Source of the DNA: Corbicula japonica
Taxonomy: Eukaryota; Mollusca; Bivalvia; Venerida; Cyrenidae
Direction: 5' to 3'
Assembly: GCA_038501625.1 (NCBI GenBank)
Contig: JAZAYU010000009.1
Location: 11,026,396-11,090,395, forward strand
DNA length: 64,000 nt
In this document: in pieces, positions 13,001 through 25,000 of the stretch
Layout: each line of letters starts with the position of its first letter
How positions within the stretch are numbered: position 1 is the stretch's first letter
Notes under the pieces: model-generated
What the model was told of the DNA's origin: nothing
Database searches by the model: none
What the model saw: the letters and a program-made list of their open reading frames with translations, nothing else
Position numbers and translations under genes: made by a program

Positions 13001-16000
13001 ATTATTACACAGCAACATGGGAGTCAGAGAATTCGACCAAATATCAACAACTCCAATGTTTGACACTTATTTGAGACAAATCACACTAATATCACTACAA
13101 TGACATGCCACTAAAAAAACATTTTTTGACAAAAAAAAGAAAGTTGGTGATAAACAAAAGACTCTGATCATTCTTGTGGGAAGTGTGAAAAATTGTGTCA
13201 ATAGATGTACTTCGAGTTATTGTGATCAAAATGTGGTTATTTCTTATTTCAGGGACTTATTAATATGTTCTAGATATTAAACATTTTGAGTTATTGCGTT
13301 TCATATTATCGCAACTTTTTTTAGTTAAATATATAAGGAAAATTGACGGGACTGTCGGCTGACTTCGAGATAAACCGTCATTTCAAGTTATCAATAAGAT
13401 TTCAATGTAATCAAATGTGTGCTACAAACCTGTTTAGGACCAAATACATTGGAAATATTCTCTAGCATGTTGACATTGCCTTGAGAAGAGACCACAGTAG
13501 ACCTGCTCCTGTAGAATTAACAAAACTATTTTGAATTTGTGGAAGTCAAACAACAGAGATAACAAAACATTGGTATATTTGTTCTTTAAAACAACCACTG
13601 TGTACACTAACTAAAAAAGGTGAAATATGCATTTCAGGAATTGCCATTCAGAAAAAAACAGCCTCCCCTCACAGCCAAGAAGAAGATAGAGAGCATGGTT
13701 AATAAAATGATCAGCTTCTAAACAGACAATACAAACAATTAACAAAAATGAGAAGGTCAGTAGCAAATCAAATTGCCACTGGGGGTTTAAACCAGGTTCT
13801 AGGGTGAACCAACCTCACACTTGCCACAACAGGTTTTCATATCAACACACAAGTACAAGTTGTCTTGGTAAAAATACTCAAACACACCCATCAGCTCAAC
13901 AATGTTTGGTGCAAAAGAACACAAACATATAAAACATAAGAAGCTAATAGCATTGCAAAGCCAAATGGGTGGGTACTCAATGATCTTACCGAGACCAGAG
14001 CTAAAAATACCAACATCTAATTATCAGTACAATTTAATAAAGAAATAAACTAGAAATGTGTCCAAAGGACACGGATGCCCCCGCTATAGGTTTTTCATAA
14101 AGCTCCCAGCAGTAGTGTAGAACAAGTTGTGTTCACGAGATAATTATATTCCTATTACAAGAAAATTCTATTTTTAGTAACAGTGACCTTGACCTTGGAT
14201 CTACAGGCATGGGTATTGTGCGGACACACTGCCTTGTCATGGTGAACATTTGTGCCAAGTTATTTTGAAATCCCTCCATTCATAACAAAGTTACAGCCTG
14301 GAGAAGAAAATTCTATTTTTAGGAACAGTGACCTTGACCTTGGACCTACAGGCTTGGGAATGTATGTGACACACAGTCTTAATATGGTGATCGATTAAAC
14401 CAAGTTATTTAAAAATCCAATGACAAATAACAAAGTTACAGAGCCGACACAATTTTGCAAGAAATTTCTATTTTTAGTAACAGTGACCTTGACCTTGGAC
14501 CTACAGGCATGGGTGTTGTATGCGACACACCACCTTGTCATGATGAACATTTGTGCCAAGTTATTTTGAAATCCCTCCTTTCATAAGAAAGTTAAGGGCC
14601 AAGTGTATATTTTGCTTAACACAAAATGTAAGTGAAAAAGGGGCATAATTTGAAAAAATATTGGAAGCAGGGTTATGGATCTTGTTGGTTATGATGTTGA
14701 TTTTGATGGTGAAAATATATTTCAAGTTTCAAGGCAATATCTCAAGTAGTTTTAAAGTTATGGGCAAAATGCATATTTTGCTTAACACAAAATATAAGAA
14801 TAAAACTAATGTAAATGAAATTATCAAAGGGCCATAACTTTTGAACAGAACATGTAAGAGCAAAACCCCGCCTTTATGCACAACAACATATAAGGCCAAG
14901 CATTGTGGTAAAGTTTTATTAAATTCCCACCAGTAGTTTAGGAGGAGTTGCGTTCACGAGATATATTCCTATTAAAACTAATGTAAATGGAAGTATCAAA
15001 GGGCCATAACTTCTGAACAGAACATGTAAGAGCGAAACCCCACCTTCATGCACAACTACATATCAAGCCAAGCATTGTGGTAAAGTTTCATTAAATTCCC
15101 ACCAGTAGTTAAGGAGAAGTTGCGTTCACAAGATATATTCCTATTAAAACTAATGTAAATGGAAGTATCAAAGGGCCATAACTTCTGAACGGAACATGTA
15201 AGAGCGAAACCCCACCTTCATGCACAACTACATATCAAGCCAAGCATTGTGGTAAAGTTTCATTAAATTCCCACTAGTAGTTTAGGAGGAGTTGCGTTCA
15301 CAAGATATATTCCTGTTAAAACTAATGTAAATGGAAGTATCAAAGGGCCATAACTTCTGAACGGAACACGTAAGAGCGAAACCCCACCTTCATGCACAAC
15401 TACATATCAAGCCAAGCATTGTGGTAAAGTTTCATGAAATTCCCACCAGTAGTTTAGGAGGAGTTGCGTTCACGAGAATTTCGGACGGACGGACATTCCC
15501 ACAGATGGGCATTTGTTGGGTATTTCTTTTGTTTAAAACTACCCAACAAGCGAAAAACTACCCAATAAGAGACTAACGGAATGAATGGAAAGTTCTCACA
15601 GAAGGGCATTTGTTGGGTATTATGGTACCCAACAGATGCCTTGCGGTGCGCTCGGACGGACGGACGGACGGACGGACGGAAGGACGGACAGGAGCAACTC
15701 TTAATGCCCGTCGCCATTTCATGGCGGGGGCATAAAAATCTTACAAAATATATAATAAAGACAAAGCTATAAATACATAAAGTTTTTTTCATCTTAAATG
15801 GTTTCAAGGTTAAAGTTTAGAATCTTTATGTAAACCCTATACTCCATATATACGCCTTTTTACATATGTGCGACCAGTGTAGATCCAGGTCAGCTGGCAC
15901 ATCCATGCCATCTGATCAGGATCTGCACTGGTTGCTTTTGGTCAGAAATAACCTAATGAAAAAGCGAACAGTTTAGATCCTGATCAGAAGGCACGGATAT

Positions 16001-19000
16001 ACATACCCTTTGCCGGTTTGATTGGTGCATGAGATTCTCACACCAGTGCTGATAATACAGTAGGAATTTAACACCTGCACCATCTTGACAAACTCTTTCT
16101 TTGTGTTTCTCTGAAACTCCTTATGTCTCACTGGTAGCGTGTAGAACAGGTTCTGTAACGTCACTGTGGTGCCAACCTGTAACCATCACATATAACATAA
16201 AACTTTGTGCACAATATCAGGTTTTACAATGTTAAATCTCTTTTATTGATTTTTATTATTACTATTATTATTTTTACAGGATCAAATGGAAGATTTCCAG
16301 AGAGGCTGATTGTCTGCAGTAGGGTAGTGACATGAAATTTTCTAACTTTCTGGCAAAAAGGGATTTGAGCTAACCCACTGAACCCCCTCGGAATGAGCAT
16401 CTTTAGTACATAAATACTATGAGGGCTCAAGGCAGAGTTATTTTATAGGATTGATCTCTTCGGAAATAGAATACTTTTGCATTGAGCACCTATATAAGAT
16501 TACTCAAATCATTACCCATAAATCATGCAAAAATGGGTGTAGGACAAAATTTCTTCCCTGAACTTCACATTGGTGGACAATATTTCTTTCATGAATTCTT
16601 CATGTAAAAGAGTACATTTTACAAATTAACCTTCATTCTATATTTCTCATCAACATTAGAATAAGAGCAGCAACAGCTTTTAATAAAATCCTAATCTTAT
16701 AAAAAGCTGAAAAGAAACAAAACACAGCAAAAATGAAAATATTGCATGCTTGGGTGATTATACTGAGAAAAAAATCACAACTGGCATCAACTTTGTACAA
16801 ATATATCATAACTCCATACTAATATCTGTTATAACTCCAGGACAACAGACTAGAGGTGTAGGAACTTTTACCTGTCTTGCCTGGTTTGTCTGTTTCGTGA
16901 TTTTACCATTATGATCAAACTCGAGTTTTGTACCAACAGCAGCATCTCTGTGTTTGGTTGTGACCGTCATATCACTGAAGTTAACAAACACAATGTCAAT
17001 TCATTGTTAGCCATTAATCCATATATATATTTATTTATTTATTGTGTGGGAATAACAGTTAGATCCAGATCAGCTGGCACATCCGAATAGTCTGAACATG
17101 ATCTATACACCGTTTGCTTTTTTATTTTGTTAAGTTATTTCTGAGCAAAATGTGACCTGTGCAGAACCCGATTAGATGGTGCAAATATGGATCTACACTC
17201 GTTGCACATGCATAAAAATGCATATATATGGAGAAAAGGGTTCACTGATTTTAACCCTTTTAGCACTGGATTAATATAATGGATTCATCTTTTTATCAGT
17301 TTTGGCAAGTCCATTCATGGACATTAATTTATTAACCAAAGTTGTTAAATGAAGAGCTAACAGTGTAGACCCTGTTTAGACAGCTGATTTGGGTCTACAC
17401 TGGTTGTCAATGTGATAAATGTTGTGTTATAAGTCTGAATACAACAAGTGACTTAACAAATCTGTGTGCATTTTGAAGTAAACAGTAATTTGCTTATTTA
17501 ATACTGTTTGACGTGGGAAATATAAGGGAGGCTGTGTAATCTGTGTATGGCTTTTCCTGGCTTTTAAGCCTTTCATTCGTAAATATCCATTTCAACAAGT
17601 GTAGGTGTCCCTGTGCTGTCTGATCAGGGTCTTTATTGTGAGCTAAATTTTTAGCATCTCAATGAAAACTGAATGGACTGAATCAAGTTCAAAGAAAAGT
17701 AAGCTTATTCGGTACTTATATTAAGTTGGTTGCACTGTGGTTTTTGCTACCTAGATGTTTTAACAATCAGACTTTTGTGTGTTTTTTCTTTTTTAAAGAG
17801 ACAATTGGATTCATACTAAAAAGTCTCATTCTTCTTCAGATAAAAATAACCCTGACCTTAAGACAAAAAATTCAAAACTTGTAGGATAACAAAAAGAAAC
17901 AAGTTTCAAAAAAAGATTTCTATGTGTCAATGGTACATGTAATGTGAAAATAATGTAAAATGTGAAAAATATGCCTTACCTTAGAGCACATAGGGAACTT
18001 AATGCTTCACCTCGGAAACCAAATGTTTCAACATTTATCAAGTCAGAGAAATCCTGAAGTTTGGAGGTGTAGTGTTTGAGGGCTGCAACAAAAAATGAAA
18101 ACTTTGAGATTTTTTGATTCAAACACAAGAACCTGAATTTCTATCAGAAACATCCAAATACAGCATAATTATACTACATTTCATCCTATATGCAATAGTC
18201 AATATATTGGGTATTGGGATGTTTACTGATAGTAATTAAGATTCAGGAGCTTCAAATTCCAAGTCCTCTAAAAAAATTTTACCAGGTTTTCATCTTTCAG
18301 CTAGATTAAGCTTAAGATTTACCTAACACTTATCCAATATAGACTAATAATAACAACAGAAATACATAGCAAATTTGGTGCTGATGATCCAAACCTGAGC
18401 CCTCTGAACTAACTCACTAATGCTCCAGGGCCTCTTGACCTGGGCACGGTCAGACACTATAAATGGTAGATACAATATGAATTCATATAATTTGGTGTCC
18501 AATAGTCTTAATAATTGAAGTATGACTGACTCTTGGTGATGAAGTGTGAGGACAACCAGCCTTTCAAATTCCAAAAACAGTACACTCTATTTTAATTTTC
18601 TGACCTAAATTACAGAGAAAGGAAGTGGATGCATGGTCTCGAGCATTATCCCTTTCCTCCATATATACTCATTTTTACGCACATGAGACCAGTGTAGATC
18701 CAGATCAGCCAGCACATCCATGCCGTCTGATCAGGTTCTGCACATTTTGGTCAGACATAACCTAACAAATCAAATAGCAAACGGTGTATAGATCATGTTC
18801 AAAAAGCAAACAGTTTAGATCCTGACCAGACAGCAAGGATGTGCCAGCATATCCGGATCTAAACTGTTTGCCCATGCAATTAAAGTGTATCTATGGAGGA
18901 AAGGGTTAAATACAACAGTTTTCACAGATATGAAAAATTTCTGCAGTGACAGAGTCCAGAAAGCTGGCATGTGATCTCCATGATCAACATATTGTCGACA

Positions 19001-22000
19001 TTCTGTTACTACCGCAGTAACTGTAATTGTAAGATATATATTTACTCCACAGACATTATGAATGTCTTCACATGTAGTACTTACATCATGTTTACAAGTA
19101 GATTATTAAACCTTTCATTATTTATTGGAGTTTATCATGCAATGATAACACCTTGAAATCGATATCCAGGTGCACTGTACGTATTTTCTAAAAACAGATA
19201 TAGATAAAAAGATTGCATTTTCAAAAAAATAGATCTAGATAAAAGATGGATCAATATACTAGTGAGTGTCATTATAGCAGTTGGAATACAGGCCATAACT
19301 AGATTACCTTGACTAGAGGAAATATTTATTTTATCATCACATGCAGGAAATATTAATTTTCAATATGTATGATGATATGGAAAAAATTAATGTAAATCAT
19401 GATCTACCAAACCTAACTTATAAATGTGAACTCTAGTAAGATGCTTTTAGTGCAACTGTATTAGACTAAAATGGCTGACAGCGTGCCTGGGAGAGGTTAT
19501 ACTGATATAGACATTGGTTACCATGACAACAGTGAGAATGATGAGGAAGATGTAAATGAAATACATTGTGATCCTTGTAAAGAGGATGGTGAACATACAA
19601 AAGCAAAAGGTTATTGCATGGATTGTCATCACTATTTGTGTAGAAAATGTTTTAAATACCACTGCAAACCTAAACCAAGCAGACATCACCGTTTGTTAGA
19701 TGAATCTGAAATGCCTCGCATTCAACCAGTAAAAAATGTATTTAATGAATTCTGTCAAAGTCATCAAGGTGAAAATGTTAAATTTTACTGTAAAATACAT
19801 GAAAAGATTGGCTGTCATTCCTGCATGATAAATGATCACAAAGAGTGTAAAGAAATTGTTTCCTTGGCTGAAATTGCAGAGGGACTGGAACATTCAGTGT
19901 CCTTACAAGATTTGCAGGCCTGGGTACATCTATCGGAGAAAGACATTGGTGGTATGATTACACATGTACAGCTCAACATTCAGACGAACAAAAGCTGTTC
20001 TAATAGAGCTATTGCTAGTATTGAAAAATATCAGAAGGAAATCAATGATAAATTTGAGAGGCTGAAGGAAAGCATTGTTAGAGAAGTGAAGAATACAGAG
20101 AGTGAGGACAGTCAAACAATCCTAAGGGTAGAGGACTCTGTCAAGTCTGCAGAAACTGAATTGCGCGAGATAAAATTAGACATAAAGAATCTGTTTGCTC
20201 TTAAAAGCACAAAACAGAACACACAACTATTTGTTGCATTAAAACAAGTTCAGAAAAGAAAAGAACATTTGCAATCAGTGATGACAAAAGTAAAAGAAGA
20301 AAACACAGTAAGAAAATATGAATTCATAGAAAATGAACACTTAACAAACTTTATGAAAAATACAGACAGCATTGGTGAACTACACATAATTGCCTGCCAT
20401 TCTTCTAATGTTTTGTTAAGTTGCATATTCGATTTTATTCCTTTTAATGTTTTGCAATTTTGTACTGATTTCTTGCAACTAAGTTTTATGACAGTATATT
20501 TTGTAAAACTGTAGCTTCTGACTGGTCAGTTTAAGCCTTTCCTCCATAAATACAAAGTTTTAAGCATGTGTGACCAGTGTGGATCCAGATCAGCCGGCAC
20601 ATGTGTGCTGTCTGATCAGGATCTGCACTGGTCACATTTTGATCAGAAATAACCTAAGGAATCTCCATCACCGTCAAATCTAACCTGCTAGGTCAGTATG
20701 CGTAAAGGTTTCCAGCTTGTGTTAATTACGTATGTTATGAAGACAGCAGTAGCAACAACTACACAAGCAGTTACAGCAATTATCCAGAATATGGAGTTCA
20801 AAAATTTGTTGCATTGTCTGAAACGGAGTGTGTTATTGCCGATCATATAAATAACCATATAGAATTAGTTGAGGGAAATACTGTTGTTCAGAAATGTCAC
20901 CTTTCTTCTGGGCCTTGGGATATAGCTGTCATAGGAGAACACAAAATTGCCGTGACTTTACCAAATGAAAAGAAAATCAAAATCTTGTCTGTCTCAAAAT
21001 CAGACATTGAAGAAAGTCAGAGTATCGCAATGGATGCAAAGTGTGAAGGTATAGCCTATGCTCAGAACTGTCTCCTAGTAGCATGTACAAAACCACCCAA
21101 ACTCACTATACTGAATATGCATGGTCATGTCTTAAGAAACATTGAAACCTCTGACATTGGTTTGCCATTGTTTAAACAACCAGCCTACATAGCTTACAAT
21201 GATGAAAAACGCCTTATCTGTGTGACAGACAGACAGAAGAAGAGATTAACCGTCATTACCATGGCTGGTGATATCAAAGCAGAATACAATACAAACTTGA
21301 AAATGCCACTGTATGTAGCAATAGATAACGAGACGGCACTTGTTTATGACCCTCTGCATTCCCAAAAATGCATAATTAATCTGGATACAGGGTCTAGAGA
21401 AAACAAAGATTTTGAACAAGACATGGTTGTGAGGATTGGTTTTGCAAAAGAATCTTCACTAAATAACTCTAAATACGCATCAATGGTTGCAATGGTATGC
21501 ACAGAAGTGGACCTAAATATTAAAAAGATCATGTATTAAAGTAGTTAGTATGATAGAAATATATTTATTGATCAATAACGCTCGATAATCATTAAACAAA
21601 CGAACTGTCAAAGCTGGAAAATATTAATTGTTAATTTACCAGGAACAATGTTGGCAAATATGTTCAGCGTGTAATGAAAACATGTGACATTTTTATGAAA
21701 TTTCTTTTTTTTTATAAAATACATAAAAATATTTTTTTCACAATATTGCTTACTTCACATTCAAGTTACATCTTAGTAGATTTTATGTAAAGTATTGGTA
21801 CTGGTTCATGTGTTTGAAGTTTCAGCTCAAGAAATGATTTAGACATGGCTTGGTGTCCGAAAACAAAAAAAATATCCCAAGTGTAACATTTTTGACAAAA
21901 TGAAACTAATGTGTTTTATTTGAAGTGTTAAATCATAGCTTTATAAGAAAAACTTCAAATATGACCAATTACTAGCATAATTCCATAATATAAAAAGAAT

Positions 22001-25000
22001 GACCAGTGTTGTTAAACAGTATTTTGTAAGTGTTACCAAATTAACTCTCATTCCAGTTTGTCGAATTTTTACTTTTATTTGACAGAATAAATGGAGAAAA
22101 TATTAATGTTACTATTTAACTGTTTTAGACCCATTCCACAAGAATTTCAGAATTTTAACAACAAAGTGATTTATATGAGATACAAAACTAAAGACAAAAC
22201 CTTTTGCACATGTCACAGGGTGAGAAAGAATGTGCAGCCAGACCGGGACGCAAACCTAGGACCCCTCACTTACAGTGCGAGTACTCTCCCAACTGAGCTA
22301 TTCGGGCCACTTTCACATCTTCTCCCCAGAATTTGTCTAGATTCATACTGGACATATTCCCACCACAACTTAGACATTTGTCCTCGAATTCCAGAGAGAA
22401 CTTTATATCAACAATTGCAGGCTTCTTAGACTTAACCATCAGGGCTTTTTCAGCCTATCTCACGGGGCCGATGTTCGGCCCCGTTCCCAATCCAAAATAG
22501 CGACCATTTTTCCCAAATTCAAGAAAAAAAAATCCCAATCTCGTAAATTTATTCCCCTTTTGAACCGAAACGCATTTTCTTAAAAAATGATAAGCAAGAA
22601 ACACTAATATCTAGACTTTTCAAGCCCGAATCGTTTGTTTATCGGCGATTTGTGAAAACTTCTTTCCGTGAAAAATGTATGTACTGGTGTAAAAACCGGT
22701 ATTTACCGTAACGCAAGTTGAAGATGAAGCGCGGCGCCCATGATTCCAGATAACCTATATTATGGTCAAATTATGGTTTGAATATTAACAGAAATTATAT
22801 TTTTATTTCGTTAACAAAAGCTTTTCCGCGATAATCGTTCGACTGCGTACAAAACAGAAAGGATGAATCAAAAATGGTATGTGCAGTACAGGCTTGTATA
22901 CCAACCCCGAAAACTAGTGACGACAATTTAAAAATGTCGTATAATAGTTAAAAAACTATGCAAAAATGCCGCGAAAAAAATGCCAAGGGTACTCCAAAAC
23001 TAAACTCTTTGTGGAACAAAACATCAAATGTTTCAAAAGTTCTTTCCCAGTCAGTTGAAACTTGCCAAGTTTCTAATGATCTGATGATGGCCATTCTACT
23101 GTATAAGTGATACATGTGTAAAGCTGTCAGAACAAACCCTGGAAGAGATTTGTAACAGTTCCAGGAACACTAAAGCAAGGCAAATCAAGCTATAGTGCAG
23201 CTAAATGAATGTTGAAATTTCCAAATTTGGTTTGATTTGTTGATACATTTTTACCAAATTTGACTATTTACTGCGTCAAAAATTCCCAATTTGGGTAGGG
23301 GCCTTTTTCCCAAAATCCCCTGAAAAAGCCCTGACCATGCAATGCTGTAACGGTCCCATAGAGCTCCAAATGTCACAGGGTGAGAAAGAATGTCCAGCCA
23401 GAACGGAACTCGACCCCAGGACCCGTCACTTACAGTGCAAGTGCTCTCCAGACTGGGCCACTCACACATCTTCTCCCCAGATAGTGACTAGATTCGTAAC
23501 CCGACACACACTATAGCTTTGTATTTACATTACACAGAAAATTCCTCCAAAAAGTTGGAAAAAATAATTACCAGTATATAAAGTTGTATATGTTGATCAG
23601 TTAGGTCCATGTCAACCGGTCAGCTGACTAGTTGTCAAGGTTATAAAGCTGAGATTGGAAACTAGTCTCAAATCTCAAGCATCTGATTGGCTGAAATGGC
23701 GACTGGTCGCCATTTCAGCCAATCAGATGCTTGAGATTTGAGACTGGTTTCCATGCTCAGTTTTATAATCTTGGGCATAGTTCTATAGATGTCAAACTAA
23801 TAAAACCACAAGCTAATTAAACCTTAAATACTTACTCAGAGCTTGGAAATTGTTTTCATGTACCCCCATTCCATTGTCACTGACTTCTATCAATTCACTA
23901 CCATAATCTTTCAGCTTTATATCTGTAAGACATAGACAGATAATGTTATACACACAAGGTCTGGCCGATTTTGTCATCAGAATCCTTTCTAATATAAAGA
24001 CTTAAATTTAATTTAAGTAAATGTCTTTAACCTATACGCCATGGGATATCTATGGGTAAACATTGTAGATATAGATCAGCTGGCAGATGTGCCAGCTGAT
24101 CAAGATCCACACTGTTCAGTTTTTTATTAATTTGGTTATTTCTGACCAAGAAGGAAACCTTGCAGATCACGAACAGATAGCAAGGATGTGCTGGCTGATC
24201 TTGATCTAAACTTTTAGCACATGCAATAAAACCCGTATATATGGAGTAAAGGGTAAATGATCATTCCCACATAGTTGCATTAAGGTATTCAGTTTCAGCT
24301 GAATACCAGCCAGGGTTTTTTTTCCTTATATAACAGACGCCGAAATACGGCGTTGTCCCCAGGCAAAATAGGTAACTTTTTCCTCTTTCCAAGATGAAAA
24401 ATTCCCCACTTTAATCAAATTTCCCCATCAAAAACAGACAAAAATATGACATGTGAAAAGACAATTTTAATACAAAAACAATCCATTATGGTAGAAGTTC
24501 AGAAACTTTACTAGTGTAAATGAATTGTTAAAATCGTGTCATTCTCTTTTTTTTAACTGTAAAAATTTGATGTCAGCAAGTTTTTAGCATTGCACCGGTA
24601 TCGTCCGTACCCACCCCAGACCGAATTCAAGATAACTGTAGTGATGATAGACTCTTGCACAGCAAAGTCTTGACTCTTTGCACACCAGTCTAGACTCTAG
24701 TCAGTTAGAACTTAGATGGTCTGGTCTGGTCTGGTGCAGACTTTACCGGTGAAAAGTTAAAAACTTGCCAGGCATTTTTACATGGGTAAACAAAATTAAG
24801 ATTAGTATCCACTGAAACTGCAATACTAATAGTTCTTTGGCAATTACTGGCATTGGCAATAACTGGCATTAGAATCCCCAAATGACACTGTTAGGTAAAT
24901 TGTTAGGCCATTTGACAGGCAATGTCATTACTATTAATACATGGTGGCAAGATTTAAAACTGGCTTTTTAACAGTACCCATCATGGAAATGTAACTTTTA

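Noticed and set aside
15454..15807. 117-residue minus-strand frame rich in RPSVRP
   Set aside because: Translation of the GGAC tetranucleotide tract of the Helitron-like element.
22208..22350. Possible tRNA gene
   Set aside because: A-box- and B-box-like motifs only; no acceptor stem pairing or anticodon arm, and a second copy shares the non-tRNA tail, so it is a SINE.
22091..22429. 112-residue plus-strand frame
   Set aside because: Runs through an antisense tRNA-derived SINE; no family resemblance.
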